From IMG/VR virus record IMGVR_UViG_3300027413_000455, positions 1-22,103 of that record: DNA of 22,103 nt, one strand, 5' to 3'. Below, piece after piece: positions 6,041-14,077 of the stretch. Position 1 is the stretch's first letter; the number at the start of each line of letters is the position of its first letter. Both the position numbers and the translations under genes were made by a program. The notes under the pieces were generated by a model. That model was given only the letters and a program-made list of their open reading frames with translations, did not search any database and was not told the origin of the DNA. This DNA comes from a virus.

Positions 6041-6871
6041 ATGACAAGCGGAACCGCACATACATTATATAACTTAGGATATCAGACCGTAGATTTAGTT
6101 CTTAGTGCGGATGGTATATATGTGGATAATAGACCTATGAATCAGACAAAATTAGTAGTACATAAAGGGTTAAACAATCAATTAAACTTTCATGTAAGAA
6201 ACAGAGACAGAGTTAAGCAAAATCTTAGCACTAAAACGTTGTATGCTACAGTTATTAATCCTAACACTAGTAAACGTGTTTTATTTAAACCGTTGACGCT
6301 GGTTAGTGGTGGAACAACAGGTGAAGCAAGACTAGATTTAGTTACAGGCGATATACAAGATTTATCACCCGGGCTATATCAAATAGCAATAAGTGAAAGT
6401 GCAGATTCAGGTGCAACACAGTCTCCGTTATACGCAAATCAAAACGACAGAATTGTAACTGATTTAGAAATCAAAAGTAGTTTAGAGTATGAACCAAGTC
6501 CAACTCAAACAGCATCTGTGTTCACACAGACAGCAAGTGTTGGTGTAGATGGTATAGATTCCTTTGCAACCTCTTCGTTGTACGGTAATCAAGATAAAAA
6601 CTATAGGCATAGCGGACACACAATAGCACTTTATATGACAGACTTTGTAGGCACTGTTAAAATACAAGGTTCAGCACTAGCATCAGCACCAACACAAGAT
6701 ACAGATTGGTATGATATTAATGCACAAGGTGACATTGGTAATCCAGCAATTCCTTATACTACAGCAACAAGTGGCGTTGATCCTTTTAATTTTACAATAA
6801 ACACTAATTGGATTAGAGTTATTTTTGACCAAACTTCAGGAACTTTAGATAAAGTTTTACTCAGAAACTAG
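6041..6871 (+). CDS. Probable virion structural protein, 276 aa
   Basis: The composition is typical of a beta-rich virion protein: few Cys or Trp, many Thr, Ser, Asn, Gly and Val. The N-terminal part (VDLVLSADGIYVDNRPMNQTKLVVHKG in pieces) resembles the beta-sandwich modules of phage baseplate or fibre-attachment proteins, and the C-terminal part (GHTIALYMTDFVGTVKIQGS ... DWYDI) resembles a jelly-roll binding module. I cannot assign it to a T4 gene. A late promoter box about 24 bases upstream supports late expression. It sits between early modules, so it is a late island with the minus-strand gene. It could be a neck, fibre or head-associated protein. Confidence 0.6.
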   Translation: MTSGTAHTLYNLGYQTVDLVLSADGIYVDNRPMNQTKLVVHKGLNNQLNFHVRNRDRVKQNLSTKTLYATVINPNTSKRVLFKPLTLVSGGTTGEARLDLVTGDIQDLSPGLYQIAISESADSGATQSPLYANQNDRIVTDLEIKSSLEYEPSPTQTASVFTQTASVGVDGIDSFATSSLYGNQDKNYRHSGHTIALYMTDFVGTVKIQGSALASAPTQDTDWYDINAQGDIGNPAIPYTTATSGVDPFNFTINTNWIRVIFDQTSGTLDKVLLRN

Positions 6872-6899
6872 TTGACTTTTAAATACTAGGTGTTATAAT
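6872..6899 (+). promoter_or_regulatory. Sigma70 extended -10 promoter for the primase gene
   Basis: TTGACT (6872-6877), 16 bases, TATAAT (6894-6899) with TGT before it. The expected +1 is 6906 or 6907, and the primase ATG is at 6907, so the mRNA would be leaderless or nearly so. It begins one base after the stop of the late gene. Confidence 0.7.
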
Positions 6900-6906
6900 T
6901 ACTGTT

Positions 6907-7887
6907 ATGCATCATCATGAATTAGTTGACCAAGTACACCGACTGTTAATGGATAACTTGCCGTTACAAAATGGCAAGACTCCAGGCGGCTGGACAACAT
7001 TCAATTGCCCAATGTGTAGCGATAGGCGTAAACGTGCTGGTGTTATACAATCAGGTAGCAAAATAAGTTTCCATTGTTTCAATTGCCAATACACAACTGG
7101 TTGGGCACCTGCACCTAGATTAGGTGGCAAGTATAAAAAACTGGTTGAGACATTGGGGGTGCAGGTAACAGATATTCATAAAGTTGTATTGGACTTAATG
7201 AAACACGGCGAAGAACTAGAAATAGAAGACGCTGACGATAGTTATGTATACAGTGCGGCAGAGTTTAAAACACACAGTCTGCCAGATGAAACTACTATGG
7301 TAGAAGACTTGCCCGATGACCATAAAGTAAAACAGTATGCAATTGAGCGTGGACTGTTAGGCAAGTTTCCATTACTGCATATTAATAATCCTGTTTATAG
7401 TGCTAGGCTCACAATACCGTTTATGTACAATAACAAATTAGTAGGCTGGACTGGAAGACATGTAAATCCACCTAATAAAGAAACAGCAAAGTATTTGCTA
7501 AACACACAACCTGGGTATGTATTTAATATTGATAGGTTTGTTGATAGTGATAGAGATTTTGTTATTGTAGTAGAAGGTGTATTTGATGCAGTGTTTGTTG
7601 ACGGCATAAGTGTATTAGGTAATGTAGTAACACCAGAACAAGCACACTTAATTGACAAACTAAATAAACGTGTTATACTATGCCCGGACAGAGATGAGCC
7701 AGGTAAAGAGTTAATCGACCAAGCAGTTGATTTAGGTTGGGAAGTTAGTTTTCCACCTTGGCATCCTGATGTAAAAGATGCCGCAGACGCAGTAGAGCGT
7801 TATGGTAGATTACTCACAGTAAAAAGTATTGTGGATTTTGCTACAAACAATAAAGTTAAAATCCGTGTACAGAGTAAAATGTTATGA
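6907..7887 (+). CDS. DNA primase, gp61-type (zinc finger plus TOPRIM)
   Basis: Makes RNA primers for lagging-strand synthesis, acting with the gp41 helicase. At 326 aa it is close to T4 gp61 (342). A zinc ribbon C34-x2-C37-x19-C57-x2-C60 (NCPMCSDRR, HCFNCQ) is followed by the TOPRIM core: FVIVVEGVFDAVFVDG with the metal-binding Glu, then VILCPDRDEPGKELI with the DxD pair. No Shine-Dalgarno precedes the ATG, and an extended -10 promoter places the transcription start at the ATG itself. Its stop overlaps the next ATG as ATGA. The order primase, SGNH-like gene, helicase forms one unit. Confidence 0.93.
   Translation: MHHHELVDQVHRLLMDNLPLQNGKTPGGWTTFNCPMCSDRRKRAGVIQSGSKISFHCFNCQYTTGWAPAPRLGGKYKKLVETLGVQVTDIHKVVLDLMKHGEELEIEDADDSYVYSAAEFKTHSLPDETTMVEDLPDDHKVKQYAIERGLLGKFPLLHINNPVYSARLTIPFMYNNKLVGWTGRHVNPPNKETAKYLLNTQPGYVFNIDRFVDSDRDFVIVVEGVFDAVFVDGISVLGNVVTPEQAHLIDKLNKRVILCPDRDEPGKELIDQAVDLGWEVSFPPWHPDVKDAADAVERYGRLLTVKSIVDFATNNKVKIRVQSKML
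7652..7679 (+). promoter_or_regulatory. Sigma70 extended -10 promoter within the primase gene
   Basis: TTGACA (7652-7657), 16 bases, TATACT (7674-7679) with TGT before it, the same layout as the promoter in front of primase. It would start near 7686 and serve the SGNH-like gene and the helicase. Confidence 0.5.
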
Positions 7888-8678
7888 AGATGTTAATTAG
7901 TGGTTGCAGTTTTACAGGCGGGTCAGATGTAATACATGACGAAGAAACAGGACTAATAGTAAAGAACAACCAAACAACATGGTGCAGTTTTTTAGATGCA
8001 GATGTGAACAACATTGCATTAGGTGGAAACAGCAACCACAAAATAAGTCGTAGAGTGTTTGAAGAAATAGACAATACTTATGACTATGTTATAGTACAGT
8101 GGACAGCACTACATAGACAAGAGCGTTACAACACTATGACAAAGCAATGGGTGAATTTTTGTAATGCTGGGCATGTAATAACAAACGACCCTTACAATAA
8201 AGTAGGTGGTTCTTACGAGAACGGATTGTACGACTGGCACACAGACGACTTCAAGTATATGGATGATACTCCTGCAAATGCTGGAGTAGAAAAAACATTT
8301 AATTTAACAAACAAGGCTATGACGGCAGAATTATTATACGGTAAGTCGTTACAGGATTACAGGATAGACTTTTTAAAAACAGTTATCACAACACAACAAG
8401 CATTGAAAAAACGAAATATTCCATTTCTTTTTACTAGTATGTCTAACGAATCACATATACCTACTATAGCGGGCGGTTCCGGCTTTGATTTTAACAGCGA
8501 CAACATGTTGTGTGACTACGAAAGGCACTTATTAAAAGAAATAGATATAACAAAATGGACTGGTAGGCCAATGAGTTTTATGATGGATAACAAAACAGTA
8601 AGCCACGAAGACGGGCATCCAAGTCTGGAAGGACATAAATTAATATACAATCACATAAAGAAGGACATGAAACAATAA
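7884..8678 (+). CDS. SGNH/GDSL-type hydrolase-like protein, 264 aa
   Basis: Likely an esterase or acyl-hydrolase fold. Block I is GCSFT (residues 7-11) with Ser9 as the expected nucleophile. IALGGNSNHKISRRV supplies the Gly/Asn of the oxyanion hole, and DGHPSLEGH near the C-terminus supplies the Asp/His pair. YDYVIVQWTALHRQERY is the usual strand between them. The middle (residues about 90-150) has an insert rich in Tyr, Asp and Asn. There is no signal peptide, so it acts in the cytoplasm or on the virion. It overlaps both neighbours (ATGA, TAATG), an unexpected place between primase and helicase. The substrate is unknown. Confidence 0.75.
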   Translation: MKMLISGCSFTGGSDVIHDEETGLIVKNNQTTWCSFLDADVNNIALGGNSNHKISRRVFEEIDNTYDYVIVQWTALHRQERYNTMTKQWVNFCNAGHVITNDPYNKVGGSYENGLYDWHTDDFKYMDDTPANAGVEKTFNLTNKAMTAELLYGKSLQDYRIDFLKTVITTQQALKKRNIPFLFTSMSNESHIPTIAGGSGFDFNSDNMLCDYERHLLKEIDITKWTGRPMSFMMDNKTVSHEDGHPSLEGHKLIYNHIKKDMKQ

Positions 8679-10060
8679 TGGATCAAATACAAGATTACAA
8701 CGAAGAAATACAGCAGTTATTCCTCAACTTTTTAGTTACTGATCCAGAGTTGTTTGTTAGGGTAAACGGTATCATTCAGCCGTATATGTTTAACAAAAAG
8801 TTTCAAGCAACTGTTAAATTCTTAAAAGACCATGCCACAGATTATAGTAGCATACCCACTATTGACCAAATTAGTGCAACAACAAATGTAGACTTGGAAC
8901 GTATAGATGGTGTTAACGATAACCATGTGGATTGGTTCTTAGATAGTTTTGAAAGATTTTGTAGACACAAAGCATTAGAAAAAGCAATCTTAGAAAGCAC
9001 AGACTTATTAGAAACAGCAGACTATGGTGCAGTAGAAAACTTAATTAAAGAAGCAAGTCAAGTAGGATTAGTAAAAGACTTAGGACTAGAGTATTTTGAT
9101 AATCCTAAAGAACGTTTACAATACATTAAAAGTCAAGCAGGTGCAACAAGCACAGGATGGCGAGATGTTGATAGAAAATTATATGGCGGATTAAACAAAG
9201 GCGAGATTACTATTTTTGCTGGAGGCTCGGGTGCAGGTAAAAGTTTGTTCTTACAGAACTTAGGTGTTAACTGGAGTTTAGCAGGACTTAATGTAGTTTA
9301 CATTAGTTTAGAGCTTAGTGAACAACTTATTAGTATGCGTTTAGATGCAATGGTAAGTGGCTACAGTACTAAAGATGTTATGAAGAATATGGATGACGTT
9401 GATTTAAAAGTGCGTATGAAAGGTAAAGGTGCAGGCAAGTTTAGAGTAAAACAAATGAGCAGTGGTGTAACAACTAATGATGTTAGGGCTTTCATCAGAG
9501 AGTATGAAATTAATTCAGACTTAAAAGTCGATGTTGTATTAGTCGATTACTTGGATTTAATGATGCCTATTAACAGCAAGATTAGTGCTAATGACCAGTT
9601 TATCAAAGATAAGTTTGTATCAGAAGAGTTGCGTAACTTAGCAATGGAAACTGGTGTAATACTTGTAACAGCATCTCAGTTGAATAGAGGTGCAGTAGAA
9701 GAAATAGAATTTGACCACCACCATATTGCAGGTGGTATATCTAAGATACAAACAGCGGATAATGTGATTGGTATTTTTACAAGTAATGCAATGAGAGAAC
9801 GTGGTAGATATCAAATACAGTTTATGAAAACACGTTCTAGTAGTGGTGTTGGTAGTAAAGTAGATTTGAAATTTTGCCCTGATACATTAAGAGTAGAAGA
9901 TTTAGAAGAAGGCGATGAGGGTGCTGTAAGTGTAGCATCCAGTGGATTACTAGAACAACTTAGTAGGAATAAGAGTATCAAGGCAGATGAGCCAGAGCAA
10001 CAAGATACTGTGAACCAAGCATTAAACATGCGAGAGTTTATGAAAAAAAATGACCTATAA
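8678..10060 (+). CDS. Replicative DNA helicase, gp41/DnaB-type
   Basis: Hexameric 5'-3' helicase that moves on the lagging-strand template with primase. At 460 aa it is near T4 gp41 (475). The N-terminal domain (about 1-140) is helical. The RecA-like domain follows STGWRDVDRKLYGGLNKGEI, with Walker A GGSGAGKS at 182-189, the DnaB-type YISLELSE, Walker B DVVLVDYLDL from 285, then ILVTASQLNRG (motif H3-like) and MKTRSSSGVGSKVDLKF (motif H4/arginine finger region). The acidic C-terminal tail (DLEEGDEGAV) is typical for phage relatives. TAATG overlap with the SGNH-like gene couples their translation. A late promoter starts three bases after its stop. Confidence 0.95.
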   Translation: MDQIQDYNEEIQQLFLNFLVTDPELFVRVNGIIQPYMFNKKFQATVKFLKDHATDYSSIPTIDQISATTNVDLERIDGVNDNHVDWFLDSFERFCRHKALEKAILESTDLLETADYGAVENLIKEASQVGLVKDLGLEYFDNPKERLQYIKSQAGATSTGWRDVDRKLYGGLNKGEITIFAGGSGAGKSLFLQNLGVNWSLAGLNVVYISLELSEQLISMRLDAMVSGYSTKDVMKNMDDVDLKVRMKGKGAGKFRVKQMSSGVTTNDVRAFIREYEINSDLKVDVVLVDYLDLMMPINSKISANDQFIKDKFVSEELRNLAMETGVILVTASQLNRGAVEEIEFDHHHIAGGISKIQTADNVIGIFTSNAMRERGRYQIQFMKTRSSSGVGSKVDLKFCPDTLRVEDLEEGDEGAVSVASSGLLEQLSRNKSIKADEPEQQDTVNQALNMREFMKKNDL

Positions 10061-10062
10061 AA

Positions 10063-10071
10063 GATAAATAC
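10063..10071 (+). promoter_or_regulatory. T4-type late promoter, start of the long late block
   Basis: GATAAATAC, with TATAAA (10056-10061) directly upstream. Predicted +1 near 10076; the leader contains AGGGA (10080-10084), eight bases before the ATG at 10093. Confidence 0.65.
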
Positions 10072-10092
10072 AGATACATAGGGAATTTAATT

Positions 10093-10350
10093 ATGTCATT
10101 TAAAAAGTCGAGAACAATTTTAGAAGAACTACAACAGATTTCTGTTGATAGGGATAAACATCATGTGTTAGAAAACAGGGTGGAAAATGTTGTATCTGCT
10201 GTACAGAATCTTAAAAAGATGTTACAAGAAACATACAGTGAAGAAGATGCTTTAGACTTAGAAAGAAGACTAATCAATAGCATTAAAAGTGGCGATGCAA
10301 AAAAATTCTCCAGGGGTATAAAAAAAGTACTCGAAAATAAAGAGAGTTAA
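10093..10350 (+). CDS. Small conserved-looking hypothetical protein, 85 aa
   Basis: A short, charged, helical protein: TILEELQQISVDRDKHHVLE, then ENVVSAVQNLKKMLQETY, then DALDLERRLINSIKSGDAKKFSRGIKK. Heptad-like spacing of Leu, Val and Ile suggests a coiled-coil or helical bundle. I recall similar small proteins after the helicase in marine T4-like phages, but no function. Late promoter and Shine-Dalgarno are good. The next gene starts one base after its stop, so the two are likely on one message. Confidence 0.8.
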   Translation: MSFKKSRTILEELQQISVDRDKHHVLENRVENVVSAVQNLKKMLQETYSEEDALDLERRLINSIKSGDAKKFSRGIKKVLENKES

Positions 10351-10351
10351 T

Positions 10352-11512
10352 ATGAAGATTTTTGAATTTGGTGATTTAGTATACGAAAAAGGCGCAGAAC
10401 AAACCTATAAGAGAACCAATAAAGGTTCAAGCAGAGGCGGTGGAGACACTGGTACATCAGCATTATATAGGGGTCAAGAAAAAGGTGCAATGAGCAATGA
10501 CAAAATGGCACCTGGAAGAGTTGCCGCAATGGCTAAACAGAAAAAAATTGATAGGCAAAAAGCTCAACAAGCCGCAGGTAATGCCGCTGGTGCTAAGAAG
10601 ACTGGTGAAATAGGAAAGTTCGGAGCCGCCAGAGCCGCCGCAAAGAATATGATAAATCAAGTTGTTTCTCACCCTAACAGAGACGATGTTGCATTCCAGT
10701 ATATTCAAACAGGTAAAGGACACTCAGGTTATCAATGGCAAGAAGTTTCTAAAACTAAGAAAATTCCGGGCCAACCAGATATGGATGATCCAAAAGCATT
10801 AAGAGAGCCTATACCAGGTACATACCCAATAGCAGATAAAGATTCAATTAGTATGGAATTAACTTCTATTGCTAAAGGTACATATTCAGATAAAAGTATT
10901 GCAGATAAAGTTAAAGATAAGGCTGTTGACGCCATGGGCGGCACGTTAGCCAACAAAACAATGCAAGATCCAGGTGCAACCACAGCCGCTAAAGTAGGCG
11001 CAGTTGCAGGCGCTGGGTTAGGCAGATTGGCATCTAAAATGATTAAGAAGCCACAAGCACCTGATGTTAAACCTGAGTTGCCGTTACAAGGTCCTCACAT
11101 GAACGATATAAAAATGCATCAAAAAGGTATGGTTGACCAAAGCAAAGATCAAAGTGCTAGGATACAACATGCAAAAACATTTTTAGACATATTAAAGAAA
11201 CACGATGTTAAGTATGATGTTGACAAATATGTTCAAGCAATTACTCCTGCTATTAAGAAATCAGGACTACAGAAAGCGAACCCAGAATTTTATCAACACT
11301 TTGTAACACAAGTTAGAGCTATGAGAGCCGAAGCATTTGAATATGCAAACAGTGTATTAGAAGCGGCAGGCATTACTTGGGAACAAGTAGGTTATAAAGT
11401 ATCGTTGCATGAAGATGCAAGTGATGTTGTGTTCTTAACTCCTATAGTAGCAATGGCTGAGATAAACGAAGCAATTCAAATACAGGAACTTAAGAACTTA
11501 GCAGGCATGTAG
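10352..11512 (+). CDS. Probable head-associated protein with a capsid-targeting-like N-terminus, 386 aa
   Basis: No family recognised. It starts MKIFEFGDLVYEKG, the M-[K/R]-hydrophobic-x-E-F pattern shared with four other late proteins here, although the following site (VYE) fits the T4 protease consensus less well. Residues 15-110 are rich in Lys, Arg, Gly and Ala (GRVAAMAKQKKIDRQKAQQA, FGAARAAAKN) and likely disordered or DNA-facing. Residues near 215-235 form a Gly/Ala-rich stretch (AAKVGAVAGAGLGRLASK). The C-terminal 130 residues look helical. A structural or internal head protein fits the composition and late expression. The GTG of the next gene overlaps its TAG. Confidence 0.65.
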   Translation: MKIFEFGDLVYEKGAEQTYKRTNKGSSRGGGDTGTSALYRGQEKGAMSNDKMAPGRVAAMAKQKKIDRQKAQQAAGNAAGAKKTGEIGKFGAARAAAKNMINQVVSHPNRDDVAFQYIQTGKGHSGYQWQEVSKTKKIPGQPDMDDPKALREPIPGTYPIADKDSISMELTSIAKGTYSDKSIADKVKDKAVDAMGGTLANKTMQDPGATTAAKVGAVAGAGLGRLASKMIKKPQAPDVKPELPLQGPHMNDIKMHQKGMVDQSKDQSARIQHAKTFLDILKKHDVKYDVDKYVQAITPAIKKSGLQKANPEFYQHFVTQVRAMRAEAFEYANSVLEAAGITWEQVGYKVSLHEDASDVVFLTPIVAMAEINEAIQIQELKNLAGM

Positions 11513-12720
11513 TGGACAATCCACACATTAGTGGAACGGACAACTGTAAATTTATTTCTAATCCTTCTGGGGATATTTATTTTGCGTTAGAGAAGTCCTT
11601 TTGGTACGATATTGCACAACAATTAGATAAAAAAATTCTTATATTGTGCGATAGAACAATGTATTGTATTCCTGCAACATTGGCTTTCTATAGAGATCTA
11701 ACAAACTCCGAGTTTAAACCAGACCTTGTTATTATACTTTTTGCGTGTGAGCCAAATCTTATGGGTATAGATAGCGACACACAAACCGGCGGACACAAAA
11801 ATTTAGAAGCAAGTAAAAATTTAATGCTGAAGCAAAATGCTGATATACGCACTTTGTATGATAATATAAAAGAGCCTAAAGTTATTTTATCTTCAGATCC
11901 TAATCAAACAGATCCTTACTATGACATAATACACTTTAACACGTTTTATTTTCTTACATATAATCATGTAACAAAAACTATTCCACCCCAACACAAACAG
12001 CATAAATTATCTTGTTTAAATAGAGTTGCAAGACCTTCTAGAATACACATGTTCAGTAATTTAGTTAAAGAAGATTTTTTTAAAGATATATATTTTTCTT
12101 TTCATGGTTTAGGACTAATACAAACAAAATCAGGAAACATATTAACGGATAATAACACTATACCAAAGGCATTGTATGAGTATATGGGACCATCGCGTGT
12201 AGCACTTAGCGACACTGAACTACAGCACATCGATGACACCCTAAAAGAACAATGGCATCTATTGCCTATCAGAGTGCAAGAAAGATCGGAATATAATCCA
12301 ATGGATAAAGACAAACGACCAAGTTTAGATGTTAACGATGCCTATTCAAACAGTGTGTGTAATATAGCAACTGAAACTACTACATGGTGGGCAGACAATA
12401 ATGTGTTTATAACAGAAAAGACTTACAAGCCTGTAGCACTAGGCATGCCGTTCTTTGCACAAGCAGGATCTGGTTCAATAGCATACCTCAGAGAACAAGG
12501 GTTTGATGTGTATGACGATGTACTAGACCATTCATACGACACAGAAGTAGATTATGCTAAACGTCAAACTATGCTTATGGACAGCATAAGAAAGTTTATG
12601 CAATTAGACTATGTAAGAGATATTGATAGAGAAAAACGCAACGTTGAACATTTTTATTCAGATGAAACATACAACTCTTATTTCGACCCGTTTATAGAGC
12701 AGTTGAAGAATATCATATAA
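11512..12720 (+). CDS. Glycosyltransferase-like protein, 402 aa
   Basis: The C-terminal part has the signature NNVFITEKTYKPVALG (TEKT at 301-304), then MPFFAQAGSGSIAYLREQGF and a following D-x-S-Y-D segment. This ending resembles GT-B or fucosyltransferase-like enzymes of phages and bacteria, where the TEK segment contacts the nucleotide sugar. The N-terminal half is a possible Rossmann-like domain (KKILILCDRT, DLVIILFACEPN). There is no signal peptide. The start is GTG 11512, overlapping the previous TAG; the next in-frame ATG is over 40 codons in. It could glycosylate phage DNA, virion protein or host surface; none can be chosen from sequence. Confidence 0.55.
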   Translation: MDNPHISGTDNCKFISNPSGDIYFALEKSFWYDIAQQLDKKILILCDRTMYCIPATLAFYRDLTNSEFKPDLVIILFACEPNLMGIDSDTQTGGHKNLEASKNLMLKQNADIRTLYDNIKEPKVILSSDPNQTDPYYDIIHFNTFYFLTYNHVTKTIPPQHKQHKLSCLNRVARPSRIHMFSNLVKEDFFKDIYFSFHGLGLIQTKSGNILTDNNTIPKALYEYMGPSRVALSDTELQHIDDTLKEQWHLLPIRVQERSEYNPMDKDKRPSLDVNDAYSNSVCNIATETTTWWADNNVFITEKTYKPVALGMPFFAQAGSGSIAYLREQGFDVYDDVLDHSYDTEVDYAKRQTMLMDSIRKFMQLDYVRDIDREKRNVEHFYSDETYNSYFDPFIEQLKNII

Positions 12721-12731
12721 ACTGCTATAAT
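12703..12731 (+). promoter_or_regulatory. Candidate sigma70 extended -10 promoter before the KWDG protein
   Basis: TTGAAG (12703-12708), 17 bases, TATAAT (12726-12731) with TGC before it. A late box (12734-12742) follows two bases later, so early and late promoters appear to be stacked. Confidence 0.45.
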
Positions 12732-12733
12732 GT

Positions 12734-12742
12734 GATAAATAC
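12734..12742 (+). promoter_or_regulatory. T4-type late promoter before the KWDG protein
   Basis: GATAAATAC with predicted +1 near 12747 and a leader of about 19 bases. A weak GTGAG ribosome site precedes the ATG at 12766. Confidence 0.6.
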
Positions 12743-12765
12743 ATGTAACTTAACAGTGAGTTAAT

Positions 12766-14076
12766 ATGAAATTTATTGAAATATCAAAACCATTAGTCAC
12801 ATCTATTCTTAGTGAAAGCATATTGCTGGAGGGTAAGGATGGTAAAAATACCCATTTGGAACATTTAGAAGATAACATCTTAAACAAAGGGTATGCAGGT
12901 GCCAAAGAAGCAGTAGACTACTTATACAGTTTACATTCTATGCTTGACGGCAATGCAAAGTCGCCTATCAGTATGACCACAAAGTGGGACGGAGCACCGG
13001 CTATTGTTGCTGGTAAGGATCCTGCAACAGGCAAATTCTTTGTAGGCACTAAAGGTGTATTTGCACAAAAGGCAAAACTAAACTTCACAGAAAAAGATAT
13101 TGATACCAATCACCAAGATAAAACAGTAAAAGGTGAACTTAAAAGTGGTGAAGGTTTAAGAAAGAAACTTAAATTAGCACTTAAATATCTTAGTGGTTTA
13201 AATTGGGACACTGTAGCACAAGGCGACATGTTGTTTGCTACTACAGAAGACATTAAGACAGTTACTCTTGATAACGAAGAGCATATAATTTTTAAACCTA
13301 ATACAATAACTTATGCTGTTCCTAAGAACAGTGACATGGCAAAACAAATATTAAGTGCAGGGTTCGGTATTGTATGGCACACAGAATACGTTGGCGGCCC
13401 TACACTAGCAGACACAAATGCAAGTTTTGGATTTGACAGCAGTGTGTTAGGACAAGCAAATGGTGTTTGGCACAGAGATGCACTTATCAAAGACCTTAGC
13501 GGCACAGTTACAATGACTGCTGAACAGAGCGATGACATACTGAATGCTATAACTGTGGCAAATGAATATCTTAAGTCTATTGATGCAGACACATTTAAGT
13601 GGTTGCAACAAGGCACAGATTTAATAGGCGACAAGGTATTTTTACCTCAGCTCAAAGCACATGCTAATAATCAAGTACGTCAAGGACACTTTGATGAACC
13701 TACTAAATTTGCACAAGGCTTTGTTACAAAATATATTAATTATATGGAAAAAGAAATTGCTAAAGTCAGTACACAAAAAAGCATAGATGCTAAAACAGAT
13801 AAGATGGTACAAGGCGTTAAGTTTATTAAAGAGCATGTTCCAAGCATTGTAGCAGTATATGACTTGTACTTAAAACTCATTGAAGCAAAACTTAAGATTG
13901 TTAAGAAACTAGAACAAATTAAACAAATCGGAACGTTTGTACAGACAGACTCAGGTTTCGACGTTACGGCAGAAGAAGGATTTGTTGCTGTAGACAGAAT
14001 TGGTAACGCTCTTAAACTAATAGATAGACTAGAGTTTAGCAGAATAAACTTTGGTTCAGGCAAGCCGAGCTCATAA
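12766..14076 (+). CDS. KxDG-motif nucleotidyltransferase/ligase-like protein with capsid-targeting-like N-terminus, 436 aa
   Basis: The segment TTKWDGAPAIVAGKD has K73-W-D-G76, the KxDG core of covalent nucleotidyltransferases (ATP-dependent DNA and RNA ligases, capping enzymes), where the Lys carries AMP or GMP. Later segments could be motif III (VAQGDMLFA, G153-D154) and a Lys-containing strand HIIFKPNTITY (K177). A clear motif V (KxK) and motif IV (DGVV) are missing, so activity is uncertain. Residues 1-22, MKFIEISKPLV ... SILSESILLE, resemble a T4 capsid-targeting sequence with two possible cut sites (LSE17, LLE22). The C-terminal 150 residues are helical (KLIEAKLKIVKKLEQIKQ). I recall relatives in marine T4-like phages of unknown function. 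Confidence 0.6.
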   Translation: MKFIEISKPLVTSILSESILLEGKDGKNTHLEHLEDNILNKGYAGAKEAVDYLYSLHSMLDGNAKSPISMTTKWDGAPAIVAGKDPATGKFFVGTKGVFAQKAKLNFTEKDIDTNHQDKTVKGELKSGEGLRKKLKLALKYLSGLNWDTVAQGDMLFATTEDIKTVTLDNEEHIIFKPNTITYAVPKNSDMAKQILSAGFGIVWHTEYVGGPTLADTNASFGFDSSVLGQANGVWHRDALIKDLSGTVTMTAEQSDDILNAITVANEYLKSIDADTFKWLQQGTDLIGDKVFLPQLKAHANNQVRQGHFDEPTKFAQGFVTKYINYMEKEIAKVSTQKSIDAKTDKMVQGVKFIKEHVPSIVAVYDLYLKLIEAKLKIVKKLEQIKQIGTFVQTDSGFDVTAEEGFVAVDRIGNALKLIDRLEFSRINFGSGKPSS

Positions 14077-14077
14077 T

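Noticed and set aside
5987-6061. N-terminal extension of the minus-strand gene to 6061
   Set aside because: The extra 25 residues cover both late promoters and the start of the opposite gene; the ATG at 5986 agrees with the late promoter spacing.
11571-11580. Minus-strand late-promoter-like AATAAATAT
   Set aside because: Inside a plus-strand gene with no minus-strand gene downstream; the same applies to a similar site near 18834.
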